Part shown: positions 11,576 through 23,357 of the stretch, piece by piece | Layout: each line of letters begins with the position of its first letter | Position numbering within the stretch: position 1 is the stretch's first letter | Assembly: GCA_963691705.1 (NCBI GenBank) | Contig: OY829541.1 | Coordinates: 32,562,719-32,626,718 of the forward strand | Direction: 5' to 3' | From: Viola odorata | Taxonomy: Eukaryota > Streptophyta > Magnoliopsida > Malpighiales > Violaceae | Length of the DNA: 64,000 bases | Notes under the pieces: model-generated | What the model was told of the DNA's origin: nothing | Seen by the model: the letters and a program-made list of their open reading frames with translations, nothing else | Database searches by the model: none | Made by a program: the position numbers and the translations under genes

Positions 11576-12671
11576 TCGGATATCCTGCAAAGGTATGAAC
11601 TTAGATCTACTCAGACATTGAGAAAATAAGTTGCGGAAAACGTAAATGACAACTCGCAATGTCAATCCGAGTGAATAGACTTCAAATGAAGATGCACATG
11701 CATGGGCATTCTAATAATCGATAGGACTTTTACGGAAAAGAATGAAAGGACATGAAATGTCCGGAAGGAAGCTGGTTTTGGAAAAGATGTGCTTGATTTT
11801 TGATGAGTTGGAAGGTTTTTGATGAACGATGCTTCGTCGATTGGCCCTGATGAGGGCGAGGTACGCGAGTTCTTTCGCCTTTTGCTGGGGATGCTTTCTC
11901 GACAGAGTGCGTGAGCTCTGGGATCATTGCTGGGGGTGCTTTCCGTTCGGCTAGGGGCCCTTTGCTCGAGTCTTCACTGGGAAGTGTCGTCGCTGTTCTT
12001 TTTGCGACTTGCTACTTGAGTTGGCCTTGGGCCCTTTTCTTTTCGAGTCCTTACTAGGGATGCTTGCTTTGAGATTTCTCGAGTTGGCCTTGGGCCCTTT
12101 TTCTAGAGTCTTTACTGGGGAATTTGTTTTTCGTGTTTTCTCGAGTTTAGTTGTCCCCGGGCTGTGCTTGCTTTGGCTCTTCGATTGTTTGTATTCTTCG
12201 AATGTCTCTGAGCATTTCTCTCTTTTCTTTTTTCCTTTTCCCCTCTCTCCTTTTTTTCTTTTCTTTTCTCTTTTTCTTATTTATTTTTTTCATCATTTTT
12301 CTCTTTTCTTTTTTTTCTCTACCCCCCCCCCCCCCCTTTTTTGATTTGATTTGAAATGCATCAGAGCAGAGCAAGCACAACCTTTGTCTTGATCTCTTCT
12401 CGTTCTGGCTTAAGGTTTCCACCTTCACATTTGGGTTTTTGGCCTTTCTTCGGTGATAGTCCCCAGCGATCTTCCGGTGACCTTTTCTATCTCCTTCGTT
12501 GTGTGCTTGAACTTGGCATGCTTTTATTTCCGGCTGGCAATCTTAGCTGAGACTGCTCCTTGGCTCCCGGGGTATGATTGATAGTGAATGTTTTGGTAGG
12601 AGTGATGGCATATGGTGGAAAGAGGGAAGAAACGAAAAAAAAGAGGAGAAGATCGTAAAAGTCCCACGTCA

Positions 12672-12678
12672 TTTTATA
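12672..12678 (-). promoter_or_regulatory. TATA-box candidate, LTR1 minus strand
   Basis: The minus strand reads GCTATAAAATGACGTGGGAC, a TATA box followed at once by a TGACGTGG bZIP-like site. It is conserved in LTR2 at 27810-27816. It is one of two promoter candidates of this family; the other (24710-24716) is missing from LTR1. Confidence 0.4.
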
Positions 12679-14259
12679 GCTATCCCATGTCTAATTGCGC
12701 ATGTTCCCTAGATATTATGCGAACTCAACTAGTACCTAGTCAGGCTCTTACACTCTTGAAGGATAAGGCGCGATGGCTCGAAAATGCTTACCGAGATTTG
12801 TCTATGACTGCTTACGTCGAAGCAAACCGCGAATATAAGAGCAAACAAGTAATATCATGCATGGCATGTAATTTAGATGGATGCTTTATTTAACAGAGGG
12901 ATTGAACATTCCCGACCTATGCAATGCATGAAAATGCTTATGAGAGTAGTATGATTTTGTTTTAGCTGGGCTAAAAAGGGATTTTGATTGATTTTTGATT
13001 TTTTACCAATTGATGGTTTGATCGATTAATAGTTTGATTGCTAGGATGTGGGGGACGACTTATTTGCAAGGGTCTAACGAGAACCTAAGGTTGCCCCTAG
13101 TGGGCCAGACGACCGTACTCGACTTAAAGCTAACAAAGTGAGCAGGAATGAAAACAAATTTAAATAAGAGGAAAGAAAGATGGACTCTCCTAAGATGTGC
13201 AGCGGGGCTGCAAAGGCGTCTTTCATAAGCTCCATGCAGATGATAGTGAGATGCTTCAAGTCCCTGTGAGATGCAGAGGGGACAATAGAGCAGAAAGGGA
13301 AATTAATCTGAAAATGAAAATGAGATAAGTTCAGGGATTCTCCCTTCCTTTAGCCCGGCCTTTCGAGGGTGCCTATGATGTGGTCCCAGTTCTGGGACGC
13401 TTTGCTTTGATTGGTTTCTTTTTTAGCTGCTTTGTGGGAACTGCCGATCCAAGTCATAGTGAGGACGAGATCTGCATTCGGTTCATTTGCTTACTGGCCG
13501 TTGTTGGACCTTCGCTGATTAGCTTCGTGATTGCTCAGGGATAAAGGGGAAAACCCTCTGTCCCCGAAATGTGCAGCAGGGCTGCAAGAGCGTATGCCTA
13601 CCGTTCTTATGCAGGCAACAAATGGGTGTGACCTAGTCCGTAAAAAAGATACGGTGAGAACAAATGAGGAGTAAATGCAAGACAATTGTTTTAGCAAAAG
13701 TGATGTGATTGATAAGTTTTAAGCTATCCCTTTTAGACGGGCCATCCGTGGGTCACTACAGCGTGACTTGCGTCGGATGTTGGTTGAGGATAGCTTTGCT
13801 TTAGACGTTTTTCCGCATCTCTTGCCTTGGCGTGGGTGATACTTGCAGTCTAGTTGTCCGTCAATTAAAGGATTGATCTTCATCGTGTTGATCATGGTGC
13901 GGACGTTGGGAAACTTCTTGAACAAGACCGCATTAAGTATGTTGATGGTGGTCCTAGGAGGAAAACTTTTTGTCGTGCTTTTTCCAGGAGTTGTTGTTAG
14001 CATTCCGACGGCTCGACTGGCATGGGATGGGCTTTGTGACTTTGGTCCAGTGTTCGGTCCTTTGAGACCGGTTGTTTGCGATGCCGGTTGTGCTGGTAGT
14101 ACTGTGAGGAAAAGAAATTTCGCTTTAGATGGTGATGATTTGTCTTAAAATCTTTCCTGATTCGCTCTTGAAGGTAGCCTGCTGCGGCAATTCAAGAGCT
14201 GCTACTAGTAGAACCCCCTGGTTCTATCGTGATGACGGGATGAGGCGTGAGACCTTACA

Positions 14260-14273
14260 TCCCTGCCAAACTT
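14260..14273 (-). other. polypurine-like tract next to LTR1
   Basis: The minus strand reads AAGTTTGGCAGGGA directly before the proposed LTR start TGTAAGG. It would prime plus-strand synthesis and is the main reason for the LTR boundary chosen. LTR2 has the same tract but begins CG in place of TG. Confidence 0.45.
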
Positions 14274-14518
14274 AAGATTGATTAGTGGCGTTAGTCTAAG
14301 TGTTGTGCCTTATGGCTCGAACTACTCCTGGGGAGCCATCTATGCCATGCCTCATTTTGTCATCTCACAAGTTTAAGAAAAAATGATACAACAAATTTTA
14401 AGATAAAGCATCTCCTGAAAAAAACTTGTTTTATTAATTTCAGGACAAATGTTTGTGCTAGATTGTCATGATAAAACCCTATGTCTTCGATCTGGCCAGA
14501 TGCACGGTTCCCGACACT
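14274..14518 (-). other. 3' noncoding part of interior 1
   Basis: No gene; it lies between the end of pol and the polypurine-like tract. Interior 2 has lost about 110 bp here (14437-14547 in this copy). Confidence 0.5.
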
Positions 14519-15414
14519 TCATGCGAAGTATATCTTGACTGCATCGGCGTTTACCGGTCTCGGTAGATCGTCTCCATCCATGTTGGTTAGCATTAGGGCA
14601 CCCCCTCGAGAATGCACTTTTAACCAGATACGGACCCTCGTACCTTGGGGCCCACTTTCCTTGACTAGCCTCCTGATGAGGAAGAAACTTCTTCAACACT
14701 AAATCCCTAGTATTGAACTTGCGAGGTCGTACTTTCTTGTTATAAGTGTTGGCCATCCTTTGCTGATACAGTTGTGCATGGCAGATAGCGGCCAAGTGCT
14801 TTTCGGGAAGGAGGTTCAACTGCTCGTACCTCACTCTTGCCCAATCCGATTCTTCTACTTCGGACAGGATTCTGAGAGAAGGGATTTCTATCTCCAGAGG
14901 GATGACGACTTCCATGCCGTAAACTAATGAGTAGGGAGTTGCCCCTGTGGACGTCCGAGTTGCTATACGGTAAGCATGCAGTGCAAAAGGAAGCATGTCA
15001 TGCCAGTCTTTATGAGTGACTACTGTTTTTGGATGATTTTCTTCAAGCTTTTGTCTGATAGGTTTAAACTCAGGTTTCAATGGGATGCGATGCTCACCTA
15101 TCCCGGGATCAAGACCTGGCATATCGGCGTACGACCATGCGAATACGTCCGAGTAGTCTTTGAGAAGGGAAATCAATCTTTCCCTCTGAGTCGTATCCAA
15201 GGTGGTTCCGATTTTGACCAACTTCTGACTCTCATTGCTTGCCCCCAAGTTTACTTCACCCAATTCCTCCCGATGAGGGGTTATTTCCTTTTCCAAATTT
15301 GCTAGTAAACGGGCCAATTCGCCGGAGATTTCGGTTTTGTCTTCGGTCGCGATGACGATTTCTTCGCTCGTAAAGACATAGGTTTTATCAAGACAATCCG
15401 AACTAATATTTATC
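14519..15414 (-). pseudogene. pol remnant: RT start fused in frame to integrase C-terminus
   Basis: The frame first reads the region upstream of reverse transcriptase (DVFAWSYADMPGLDPGIGEH, then PLKPEFKPIRQKL). In the next codons it reads the end of integrase (KDWHDMLPFALHAYR, TSTGATPYSLVYGME) and the GPY-type C-terminal domain (KWAPRYEGPYLV). The catalytic cores of RT, RNase H and integrase (YVDD, DEDD and DDE) are all absent. The junction near 15045 keeps the frame, and interior 2 has the same junction. A frameshift near 14600 shifts the last ~30 codons, which end in VNADAVKIYFA and a stop at 14519. The first exon base follows a 3' splice site at 15415. Confidence 0.75.
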
Positions 15415-15566
15415 CTGAAATTAAAAATGCGAAAAGAAGAGATGCGTAAAAATGAAAATTGCATATATATTGATTTTTAACAAAGGGGAACATGAGTCCC
15501 CACAAAAATGTTTTCGTAAGAAAACGTGCAAACATATATATATATATTTTTTAAAGGAGTAATTAC
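15415..15566 (-). other. probable intron between protease and RT parts
   Basis: On the minus strand a GTAATTAC donor (15566) and a pyrimidine-rich TTTTTAATTTCAG acceptor (15415) bound 152 AT-rich bases with an ATATAT run and stops in the coding frames. Ogre elements are known for an intron between the protease and RT reading frames. The join is in frame only with one of the two upstream frames, so the donor is tentative. Confidence 0.45.
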
Positions 15567-17213
15567 GGAGAGACATCCAGAAGCATGGTGATGGTTCCAG
15601 TTGGACACAGACTCCCCTGACTTCTTTTCAAAAATGACTGAACTAGGCGACGACACTTCTTCACCCAGAGTGCAAATACAGAGGTCTGATACCCTGATTG
15701 GATTTTCATTGATGGTTTCAGCGGCGAAGGGGAACGGGGTTCGGATATAGGGGATTGGCATTTTTCCCTCTGGCATAGAACGTCCAAATAGCTTAGCTAG
15801 CTACTTTTCTTTCTTTTCTTGGGCAATCCTGCCGAAATCGGCCTTGCTGGGTTGGTACCCTAACCCAAAGAGGTCTCCGAAGCTCTTCGGAGGTGCCCAG
15901 CCTTTTGATCCTTGTAACTCGGCCCCGAGCCATTTTCCCAATTGGAAGCTTCCCTCTAATATTGACTTAGTGGTTGTTTCGGCTATTTTAGATCTTGAGG
16001 CTTCGCAAATGGGGGATCCTTCCTCGATCCAATCCGCGTTGACGATTTCGAAGGCTTGGAAAGAACTCTCCAAGGTTTCAGCAGTTTCGATGTAAGGCAC
16101 GGATGCATGCTTGGCCAAGATCAAGGCTTCCTCTACCTTTATTGTGACGAGGGCATTGTCCTTGACGTATTTGAGGCACTGATGTAGGGAAGAGGGGACG
16201 GCTCCCGCTGAATGGATCCAAGGTCGTCCTAGAAGCATGCTGTAAGCGGGTTGGATTTCCATGATCTGGAACGTCAAGGCGAAAGTGTGGGGCCCGATGA
16301 CCATATCCAACTCAAAGTCCCCGATGATCTCTCGAATGGTGCCATCGAAAGCCCTAGCCATCATTCCGCTAGGTTTCATGTGAGAGAAATCGACCGGTAG
16401 TTGTTCGAGGACATGCCTGGGCATGCCATTAAGTGCGGACCCATTGTCAATTAGGGCCTTTGCTATGACATGTCCCTTACATTCTACCGTGATGTATAGG
16501 GCCTTGTTGTGATCTCTTCCCGAGGGGTCGATCTCTCCTTCAGAGAAGGAAATACTACTTAAGGCTTGAATTCTTCCGACGAGGTTTTCCACCCCTTTTG
16601 TGGTGATATCCTTAGTCACGAAGGCTTGCTTTAAGACTTTTAAGAGAGCTTGGCGATGAGGCTCTGAAGTAAGGATCAACTCCATGATGGAAATGCGAGC
16701 CGGGGATTTCTTTAGCTGTTCGATGATGCTGAACTCGCTCTGTTTCATGATCTTGAGGAACTCGGCTGTCTCGTCCTCGGTTACAGGTTTGCTCCAACCT
16801 TGCGTCACTTCTACCCTCTCTTCGAGGATCGTAGGATTTTTTCCTTTGGCCTGTCGTTGCTTTTCTACTTCCTCCGAGATGTAACATCTTTCGGTGCTGG
16901 TCATGCCCCCGATATGAGAGGCTTCGCCAATAGTGAGTCCTGTTGGCGTAACTGCAGGAGGGGTGGTGACCACTGTGTATCCGTAGTTGAATGAGACTGC
17001 GTGTAAGTCTCGGCTAGGAGTATTCACAGCTAATGTGAACACTACTTTGCGTGGGGTCGTGGCTGCATCCCCTGTTTGGGCCACATATTCGAAGAAATAT
17101 AGTGTTGGGGAGTTGTCCTCGATGACATTGATTGCTCCTCGGGTTTTCCCTTTGGTCTGAATGATCCCGAATGTTGTGAGTTGCTTGACTTTCTGCCAAA
17201 AAAGTCTGCAATC
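15567..17213 (-). pseudogene. retropepsin-like protease region of interior 1
   Basis: The main open stretch is 17084-15801 (427 codons). It holds an aspartic protease: ALIDNGSALNGMP carries the Asp-Asn-Gly-Ser form of the catalytic D(S/T)G motif, followed by a flap-like region and SMLLGRPWIH, the hydrophobic-GRPW signature of plant Ty3 proteases. It would cleave the Gag-Pol polyprotein. A TAG at 15801 stands where interior 2 reads Gln, and another TAG at 17214 also replaces a Gln kept in interior 2. The frame continues past 15801 toward the splice donor. Interior 2 lacks ~135 bp of the N-terminal part found here at about 16870-17005. Confidence 0.75.
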
Positions 17214-19123
17214 CTAGATTTCGTGCTTGCTTTCCCCTTGGAAAAATAGGCATTGGGCCTGAATATTCCCCGGGAATGGCAAATATGCGTTGTTAGCTAA
17301 TGCGAAGAACAGTTCTTCATTGGGTACTTCCTCCACTGAAGGGTGAGAATCATCAATCTCTCCTACTGAGATGGCGTTCACCCCTCCCTTTCCTTGGGAA
17401 TGATTGGGGAGAGGGTTGGTGGATGTGTTGGGTCCTTTTGCTAACCCTTCGAAAGATACCCATTCACTTTTGATCAAGTGATGGACTTTTACTTTGAATG
17501 CGAAGCAATTTTCCAGAGTGTGACCCAGGGCTCCAGCGTGGTATTCACACCTTGCGTTGAGATCATACCACTTCGGGTAAGGAGGCAATTGAGGCTGAGC
17601 TGGAACCGGTACGATCTGTCCGGCCGCCAGGAGATGTTTGTAGATTTCTTCTGCGGGAAGAAGGAGAGGAGGCAAAGGCCCTCGGTTCCACTGACTATTT
17701 GACGTGTTTTGGTTATTTGGGTTCTTTGGTAGGTTATATGGCTTGGGTTGCATGGGTTGTGATGTTTGTACTGGAGGCGGTGAGAAATGTGTAGGATTTT
17801 GAGGCGCGATATTAGCAACGGGTGGCGAAGTGAAAGAAAAGAAAGTGGGTTGATATAGTGATGGTGAAGGGTAGGGCGGTGGCGATAAATAGGCGGAGGT
17901 GGTGGCAATGGTTGCCCGTGATAAGCTTGGGGAGCAACAAATCCAACATCTCTTTTTACGACGGCCGCTTTCTTTGGCACAGACTCTAGTGCCGGAGGTG
18001 TGATTCGTCCGGACTTAATCCCTTGCTCGACTCTTTCGACAATTAGGACCATGTTGGAGAAGCTGTTTGAAGGGTTCGAGATCAGGTAGGTGTAGTAGGG
18101 AGCCTTGAAGGTGTGTAAGAAAATTGACAAGAGTTCCTTGGCGCTTAAAGGAGGAGAGATTCTAGAGGCCAACTCTCTCCATCTCTGAGCATAGGTCTTC
18201 ACGGACTCGCCGACTTTCTTTTCCAGATTTTGCAGGCCAGCGCGGTCGGGTGCTACCTCCATGTTGAATTTATATTATCTGTAGAAGGCATCGGACAGGT
18301 CTCTCCATGTCCTGATCCTGGCTCTGTCCAGACCCATATACCAAGTTAGGGAGTGCTTGGTCAAGCTTTCTCGGAATAGATGAAACAACAATGGCTCATT
18401 GTGGATTATCTCTGCCATCTTATTGCAGTATGCTCTAAGGTGGGTCTTTGGGCACTCTACCCCAGTATACTTTTCGAAGTCGGGGATCTTGTACTTCGGT
18501 GGTATAACGATCCCGGGGACCATACACATATCGGCGGGACCAGTAGGGTCAAAGGTATTGGCCCCTTCAATCGCTCGGAGTCTTTCCTCGAGCAGATTCA
18601 GTCGGTCACTTTTCGGTTGCTTAGCCATGATGGGGTTAGAACCGAAGGGTAATAGAGGTTCCGACGAGAACTGAGGTTGTGCTGGGTTGAAAGCAAGAGG
18701 CTGAGTTCCCACAGGTCCAGGAACTGTGCTTGGAGGAATGGGAGGGAGATACGAGGTCTCTAGGTGGGACTGGCTCTTGCTGGAGTCCACGGCAGGGTTG
18801 GTTGAAAGGTGCTGAAGTGAGGCGACAATCTCTTCGCCCGCCTTAACCATAGGATTTGCAGCGGTGGGTACAGTGAGGGGACTAATCCATCTCCACTGGC
18901 CCTCAGGGCCAGAAAGTGGCGGAGGTACAGAAGGTCCTGCGACGGCGAGCGAAGAGGGAGGTCCTTCTGTTTGAGTGGGATAAAAACTCGGTGGTAGTTC
19001 GGTGACAGCTTCATCTCTTTCCTTTTCGGCCCTGACGGCCCTTTCTGTAGTAATCCTAACTTGCTCCTCTAACTCTGCGATTTTAGCCGTTAGTACTTCA
19101 TCAGCCTTAGCCTGTTCAGTCAT
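17214..19123 (-). pseudogene. gag of interior 1
   Basis: Gag forms the retrotransposon particle. The N-terminus (from 19123) is a coiled-coil segment rich in Glu, Lys and Arg, then a Pro-rich linker. The capsid region follows (YKIPDFEKYTGVECPKTHLR, SLTWYMGLDRARIRTWRDL, then YAQRWRELASRISPPLS), matching the retrotransposon Gag fold of Ty3 elements. A TAA at 18275-18277 splits it. Near 17890 one base is missing relative to interior 2, shifting the frame. The C-terminal part (17753-17214) holds a CX2H...GHX4C knuckle (CEYHAGALGHTLENC). The start is chosen as the first Met before the coiled coil. Confidence 0.75.
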
Positions 19124-19989
19124 TTTTCATTTTTGAAGTCTAGTTATAGGGAGCCTGTACGGATTAGCGTTCTTCCGAGGAGCTATCGTAAACCTGAAAA
19201 AGGGAAAAACATAGAAAAGAGTAAGTACAAGTGAGGATACGCAGGTAATGTGCAATCCCGAGGCCTCCACGTTGCTCATTCGCTCTTCCAGCTACACTTT
19301 CACTTGATATTTTTAGGGCGATCGGAGAGGCGAGATATCCCAGCTATTGGCAAGATACGAAGGAAGCCTCTATTCATTCCAATGATGTGAAGCAGTCGGA
19401 GATGTTATCTGTGAAACCCAAATCAGCAGGGGCAACCAATGCCGCCATGCTAGGAAGATCTCTTTTACACTATGCTTTCAAATGATGCAGGGCCTGATGC
19501 CTGGTGAAGCCAACCAAGGGGAGGGACGACGATCTATGCTATGAACTTGGAGTTTTTAGATAAGCTAAGAGGACATGGCCATGAGTGAGCAATACTCGGA
19601 TTTTTTCGACTGTTTGGTATGATTTTTTCGGTTTTTTGGTGATACGATTGTGTTTATCTCTTTCCTTTTGCGATGGTCTTTTGAGTTGCTTTGGATGGAT
19701 AATTGATATGGAAAAGTTGAGGCGATTTAATAAATATCCGAAAGAGTACGACTTCATTAAAAAGTGTTTACAAAATATGGTAAACTTGCCAACTACCTAA
19801 ATTCATCAAAAATGGCTAAGATAGATGAAATCAGGGGTCCCAGTTACATGAAAAAGAAAAAGGGGTTGCCGATATTCGAGCCTTCCCATGAAGGTATCAA
19901 TCCTGGACGTCAGAGTTCTGCTGCCAAAGGTACTCCATCGAAGCCAACTCCCCTTTCTGCATCTCTAACTCAACCTCTATTGCGGTAAT
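19124..19989 (-). other. spacer between ORF1 and gag
   Basis: No domain seen. The spacer contains stops in all minus-strand frames and a short continuation of the ORF1 coiled coil at its right edge. In Ogre-type elements the upstream ORF and gag are separate. Confidence 0.4.
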
Positions 19990-21541
19990 TCAGCTTTGCA
20001 GTGCCTGGCTTTTCCTATCTCCCAAGTCTGCGCGAGTAGTCAAAACCCTTATCGTCGAATCCTTGTCTTCAATTATGGCACTGGATGCTTCTTTCTTGCG
20101 GATTTCGCTGTTCAGACATTCCTCGAAGTCCCTGAGGGCCACTTTCTGTTTTACTGCTTGTATGCGGAGAATGTTCTTACTACGCCTTTTTAAATCATTC
20201 ATCTAGACTTCTAAGCCACATTGACGGGCTTCGGCAATATCCCTTTCCTCTATCATCAAATTTTATTCTTCTTGTGCTGCTCGCATCTGTTCTACCACTT
20301 GAGCATAAGCCATGACATTCATTCCTTCACTCACTTGAGATTCCCGTTCTTCTTCCATCGGTTTTTGATTTTCCGGGCGAGGTAAGACATTGCCGTTAAC
20401 TCGTCTCGACCTCCACTGTTGATATTCCGGTATTGTGGTTGCAGGGATGCCGTGTCCTTTGAGACAAAAAGGGTGGGCCGAGTCTTGGGCGTACAACTGA
20501 ATGTTCTGATTTTCTCCGGTGTGTGGCAGGTCTGACCTTGTCATGCCGAATGTCACGGGAATTATTTGTGTGATGCAGAAGTGGCTGAGGACGAGGGCGG
20601 GGCAATAGTGAGCGCATCCCCATGCTCCGATCAAAGGAACCCAAGGTAAGGGTCCGTAGCAGACGATGGGATCGGAGGTCTGCAGCCATTTGGCGTGCCA
20701 ACTGAAGTCTTCTTCTGAGAGGTTTATGAATCGGTCGATCCAAACATCCTTAGTCTCCATCTCCCATTTATCCGTGGTCGTTGCATTGATAACTCTGAGT
20801 AGAGGGCATGATCTTATGTAGTTTGCGAAGAAAATGGTCTGATCAGGAACCTGTTTGAAGTGGCTGACCATCCATACTGTCAACAACTAGGTGCAACTGG
20901 TAAGCCTCCCTTTCCCTTTTCTTCGACAAGAGTCCAAGGAGCGAAAGGTCTCAGCCAAAATGGCTATTGTAGGATTGATGGCATTTGTTTCCATCTCGTA
21001 AAAGATGTTGGCTACTACAAAGTCGATGGCGTTCCTCATTTTCAGAAAGAGGACAAATCCTACAATGGCGAAAGCCAGAATCCTTAAGCGTTTTTTTTCC
21101 GTTGGACAACTGAAAGCGTGCCTCAATATCTGACCAACACCAGAAGTAGTCACCCTCTCTGACACGAGTAGTGATTCCTAACAACTTATCGAGCCTTATT
21201 TTAACACTCGAAGAGTCGAGTCCAACATTCTGGTATATGGCCGATATAGGAGAGGTGAAGCACATCAGAGCTGAGTACTCCTCTAGTGTGGCAGTCAAGT
21301 CTACCCCTTTGTCGAAGGAGAAGCACTGATAATAGGGATCCCAGAATTTTAAGGATGCCCGGATGCAACCCCAATCAGTCTTTACGTCAACTAGGGTCAG
21401 TAGCTTTCCATAACTACCCTCAAACTGTGTCTCCTCGTCTTCAGTCAACTCATTTCTCAACTTCCGAATCCTAGTGAAGTCGAAGTCTACGACTTCTACT
21501 TTGACCTTAGCGGTGATGTGAGGGGCGAACCCACGTTCCAA
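19990..21541 (-). pseudogene. ORF1 upstream of gag, DUF7745-like
   Basis: This is the extra ORF of Ogre-type elements; its function is unknown. The N-terminal frame (21541 to ~21110) reads LKFWDPYYQCFSF and ATLEEYSALM. After a frameshift in a T8 run (about 21090-21100) it continues with AILAETFRSLDSCRRKGKGR, VWMVSHF, WVPLIGAWGCAHYCPALVLS and a Glu-rich coiled coil. These motifs match my memory of the DUF7745 domain common in plant genomes and Ogre ORF1. An in-frame TAG at 20887-20889 (probably from CAG) and later stops at 20263 and about 20205 break it. The stretch 20202-19990 is the coiled-coil tail. Confidence 0.65.
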
Positions 21542-22136
21542 CAGATCTCCTCGTGCGGCCTGATCGTCGAAACTTCATCCCCCGGAAATATTAAATGAAA
21601 GTAGTGTAGGTGCTGACATATCGAATGAGCAAGATGGGTCCTATGGGACAAAAATAAAATTTTAAATGCAAAGTAACCTGCACGTGTAAGAAATCTGCAG
21701 TTCGTATAACAGAAAAATCACGTCAATATGCCACAAGACAAATAAAGCCATGACAAATAGGTATAATCATGATGCACGTGCTGGGGCTCTGATTCCGACA
21801 TTTCTAACTGACTTGAATTGTTCCCGAATGATACCATGAAAAGGTCCCTAAAGTGTCGTCCAGTGTCCCAATTTCTTACGAAATCGTGTAACCTTTCGAC
21901 TGGTTTTAGGGGTTCATCCGAGTTGGGATTGGTGAACACTACCCAGGACATGTGTCCTAGGGCGTCACTACTACCCTCCTAATTTGGTAATTGTCCCCTG
22001 GGTGTAGGGCGCTATGAAATGCATATGACAATTGATAAAGCAAATAAATGAACAGACTAGCAATTGATCAAAGCAAATAAATAAATAAACAAATAAAACA
22101 CCTCTCTAAAAGATGAAACCGGCTCCGACCCTACTG
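21542..22136 (-). other. leader between primer site and ORF1
   Basis: No gene. This would be the transcribed untranslated leader of the Ogre-like element; only short frames occur. Confidence 0.5.
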
Positions 22137-22154
22137 TCCCTAGTGAAGTCGCCA
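22137..22154 (-). other. primer-binding site of the Ogre-like element
   Basis: The minus strand reads ...GCGACA (LTR end at 22158), GTT, then TGGCGACTTCACTAGGGA. The TGG start and the TGGCGACT...GGGA form fit the tRNA-Arg type primer site I associate with Ogre elements. The tRNA assignment is from memory. Confidence 0.6.
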
Positions 22155-23033
22155 AACTGTCGCGCCCCCGAAAATTTAAAAATTCGTGAGTGTGCAACGA
22201 ACTTGAGACCTTACGATGCTCAGCGTAAACAGACACCTTGCAACATGCAATGAAGTCGCCACCCTAATTTTGTCGCTAGGTTTAGGGAACCTTAATCGTC
22301 ATGGCATAAAATAAAATAAAATAAATAAAAACTAAAGGCACAAAAAAGGTGTCTGAACCCCAGACAAAGGTTCGGCGTCGTATTATGGTCTCGGGAAGGT
22401 ATTAGGCACCTGAGTCACATCCGAAAATGGTTACCGGTTGATAAGAGAGGTGTTTCAAAAGGTGTTTGATAAAAGCGCATTTTGAAAAGGGGGCCCTCAG
22501 AGGAATCGTCACTTTAGGCTTTTCCACAATCGGGACCGTTCAGGAATAATTGATCGTTGAACCGATCGATTATTCCTGACCGTAGTGACGGGACTGAATT
22601 TTTCGTAAGACTGAATGAGTGTCCTCTATGTCATCATCGGGCCAATGCATGATTAAATTAATTACTACGTGATTCTATCATGGATAGCTTAGCAGAGTAC
22701 AGATTAAATGAAAGGTTTTTGAAATGATAAACTGATGTGGGATCGAAAGTCCCCATGTACATGCAGACAATATAAGCGAGAATTTTAAAATCATATGAAC
22801 ATGGCATTTTAAGCAAATCTTTAAACACGTTGTTCATGTGGTTTGATTTTAATTCTAGCAGTTCTATATATCATGCATACAATTGATATTTGCAGAAAGC
22901 ATTGAATAAATAAAAAGGAATCGAAAGGCGTACTTTCGAGCGAAGCTTGAAATTAAAACCTACAAAATGAGAGTGTTAGTGATAGCTCGAAAAATAAATA
23001 AACAATTTTATGAATGCGAGAATTTAAATGACA

Positions 23034-23357
23034 GTTGATTGCATGCGAGAAATGATTGATTTAACGCATACGAGAATTAAATGCTGACTTGATTGTATGC
23101 GAAAAATGATTGATTTAACACATACGAGAATTAAATGCTGAGTTGATTGCATGCGAGAAATGATTTATTTAACGCATACAAAAATTAAATGCTAAGTTGA
23201 TTGCATGCGAGAAATGATGGATTTAACGCATACGAAAATTAAATGCTGAGTTGATTGCATGCGAGAAATGATGGATTTGACGCATACAAAAATTAAATGT
23301 TGAGTTGATTACATGCGAGAAATGATTTATTTGACGCATACGAAATTTAAATGCTGA
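23034..23357. repeat. 54-bp minisatellite, 6 copies (LTR2)
   Basis: The same 54-bp unit as at 9701-10132, in exact register, but with six copies (23034 to 23357). Confidence 0.95.

Larger units (their letters stand above)
8826..14259 (-). repeat. LTR1 of the Ogre-like array
   Basis: The plus strand starts TGTTGCGCCCCCGAAA, matching TGTCGCGCCCCCGAAA at 22158. Similarity to LTR2 continues through ...GAGACCTTACA at 14259. The right boundary is inferred from a polypurine-like tract next to it (minus strand AAGTTTGGCAGGGA, 14273-14260) and is uncertain, because both LTR copies are followed by the same interior. Length is about 5.43 kb. Compared with LTR2 it lacks a 1,084-bp segment at 10620 and about 0.8 kb at 11650, and it has eight rather than six copies of the 54-bp repeat. 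Confidence 0.75.

Noticed and set aside
12612..12893. 93-codon plus-strand frame conserved in LTR2 (27750-28031)
   Set aside because: It overlaps the minus-strand TATA candidate and the LTR; conservation reflects LTR homology only.
13719..14148. 94- and 101-codon frames on opposite strands in LTR1, both kept in LTR2 (28856-29285)
   Set aside because: Overlapping frames on both strands survive because the two LTRs are similar here. There is no known domain and no codon evidence, so I do not call genes.
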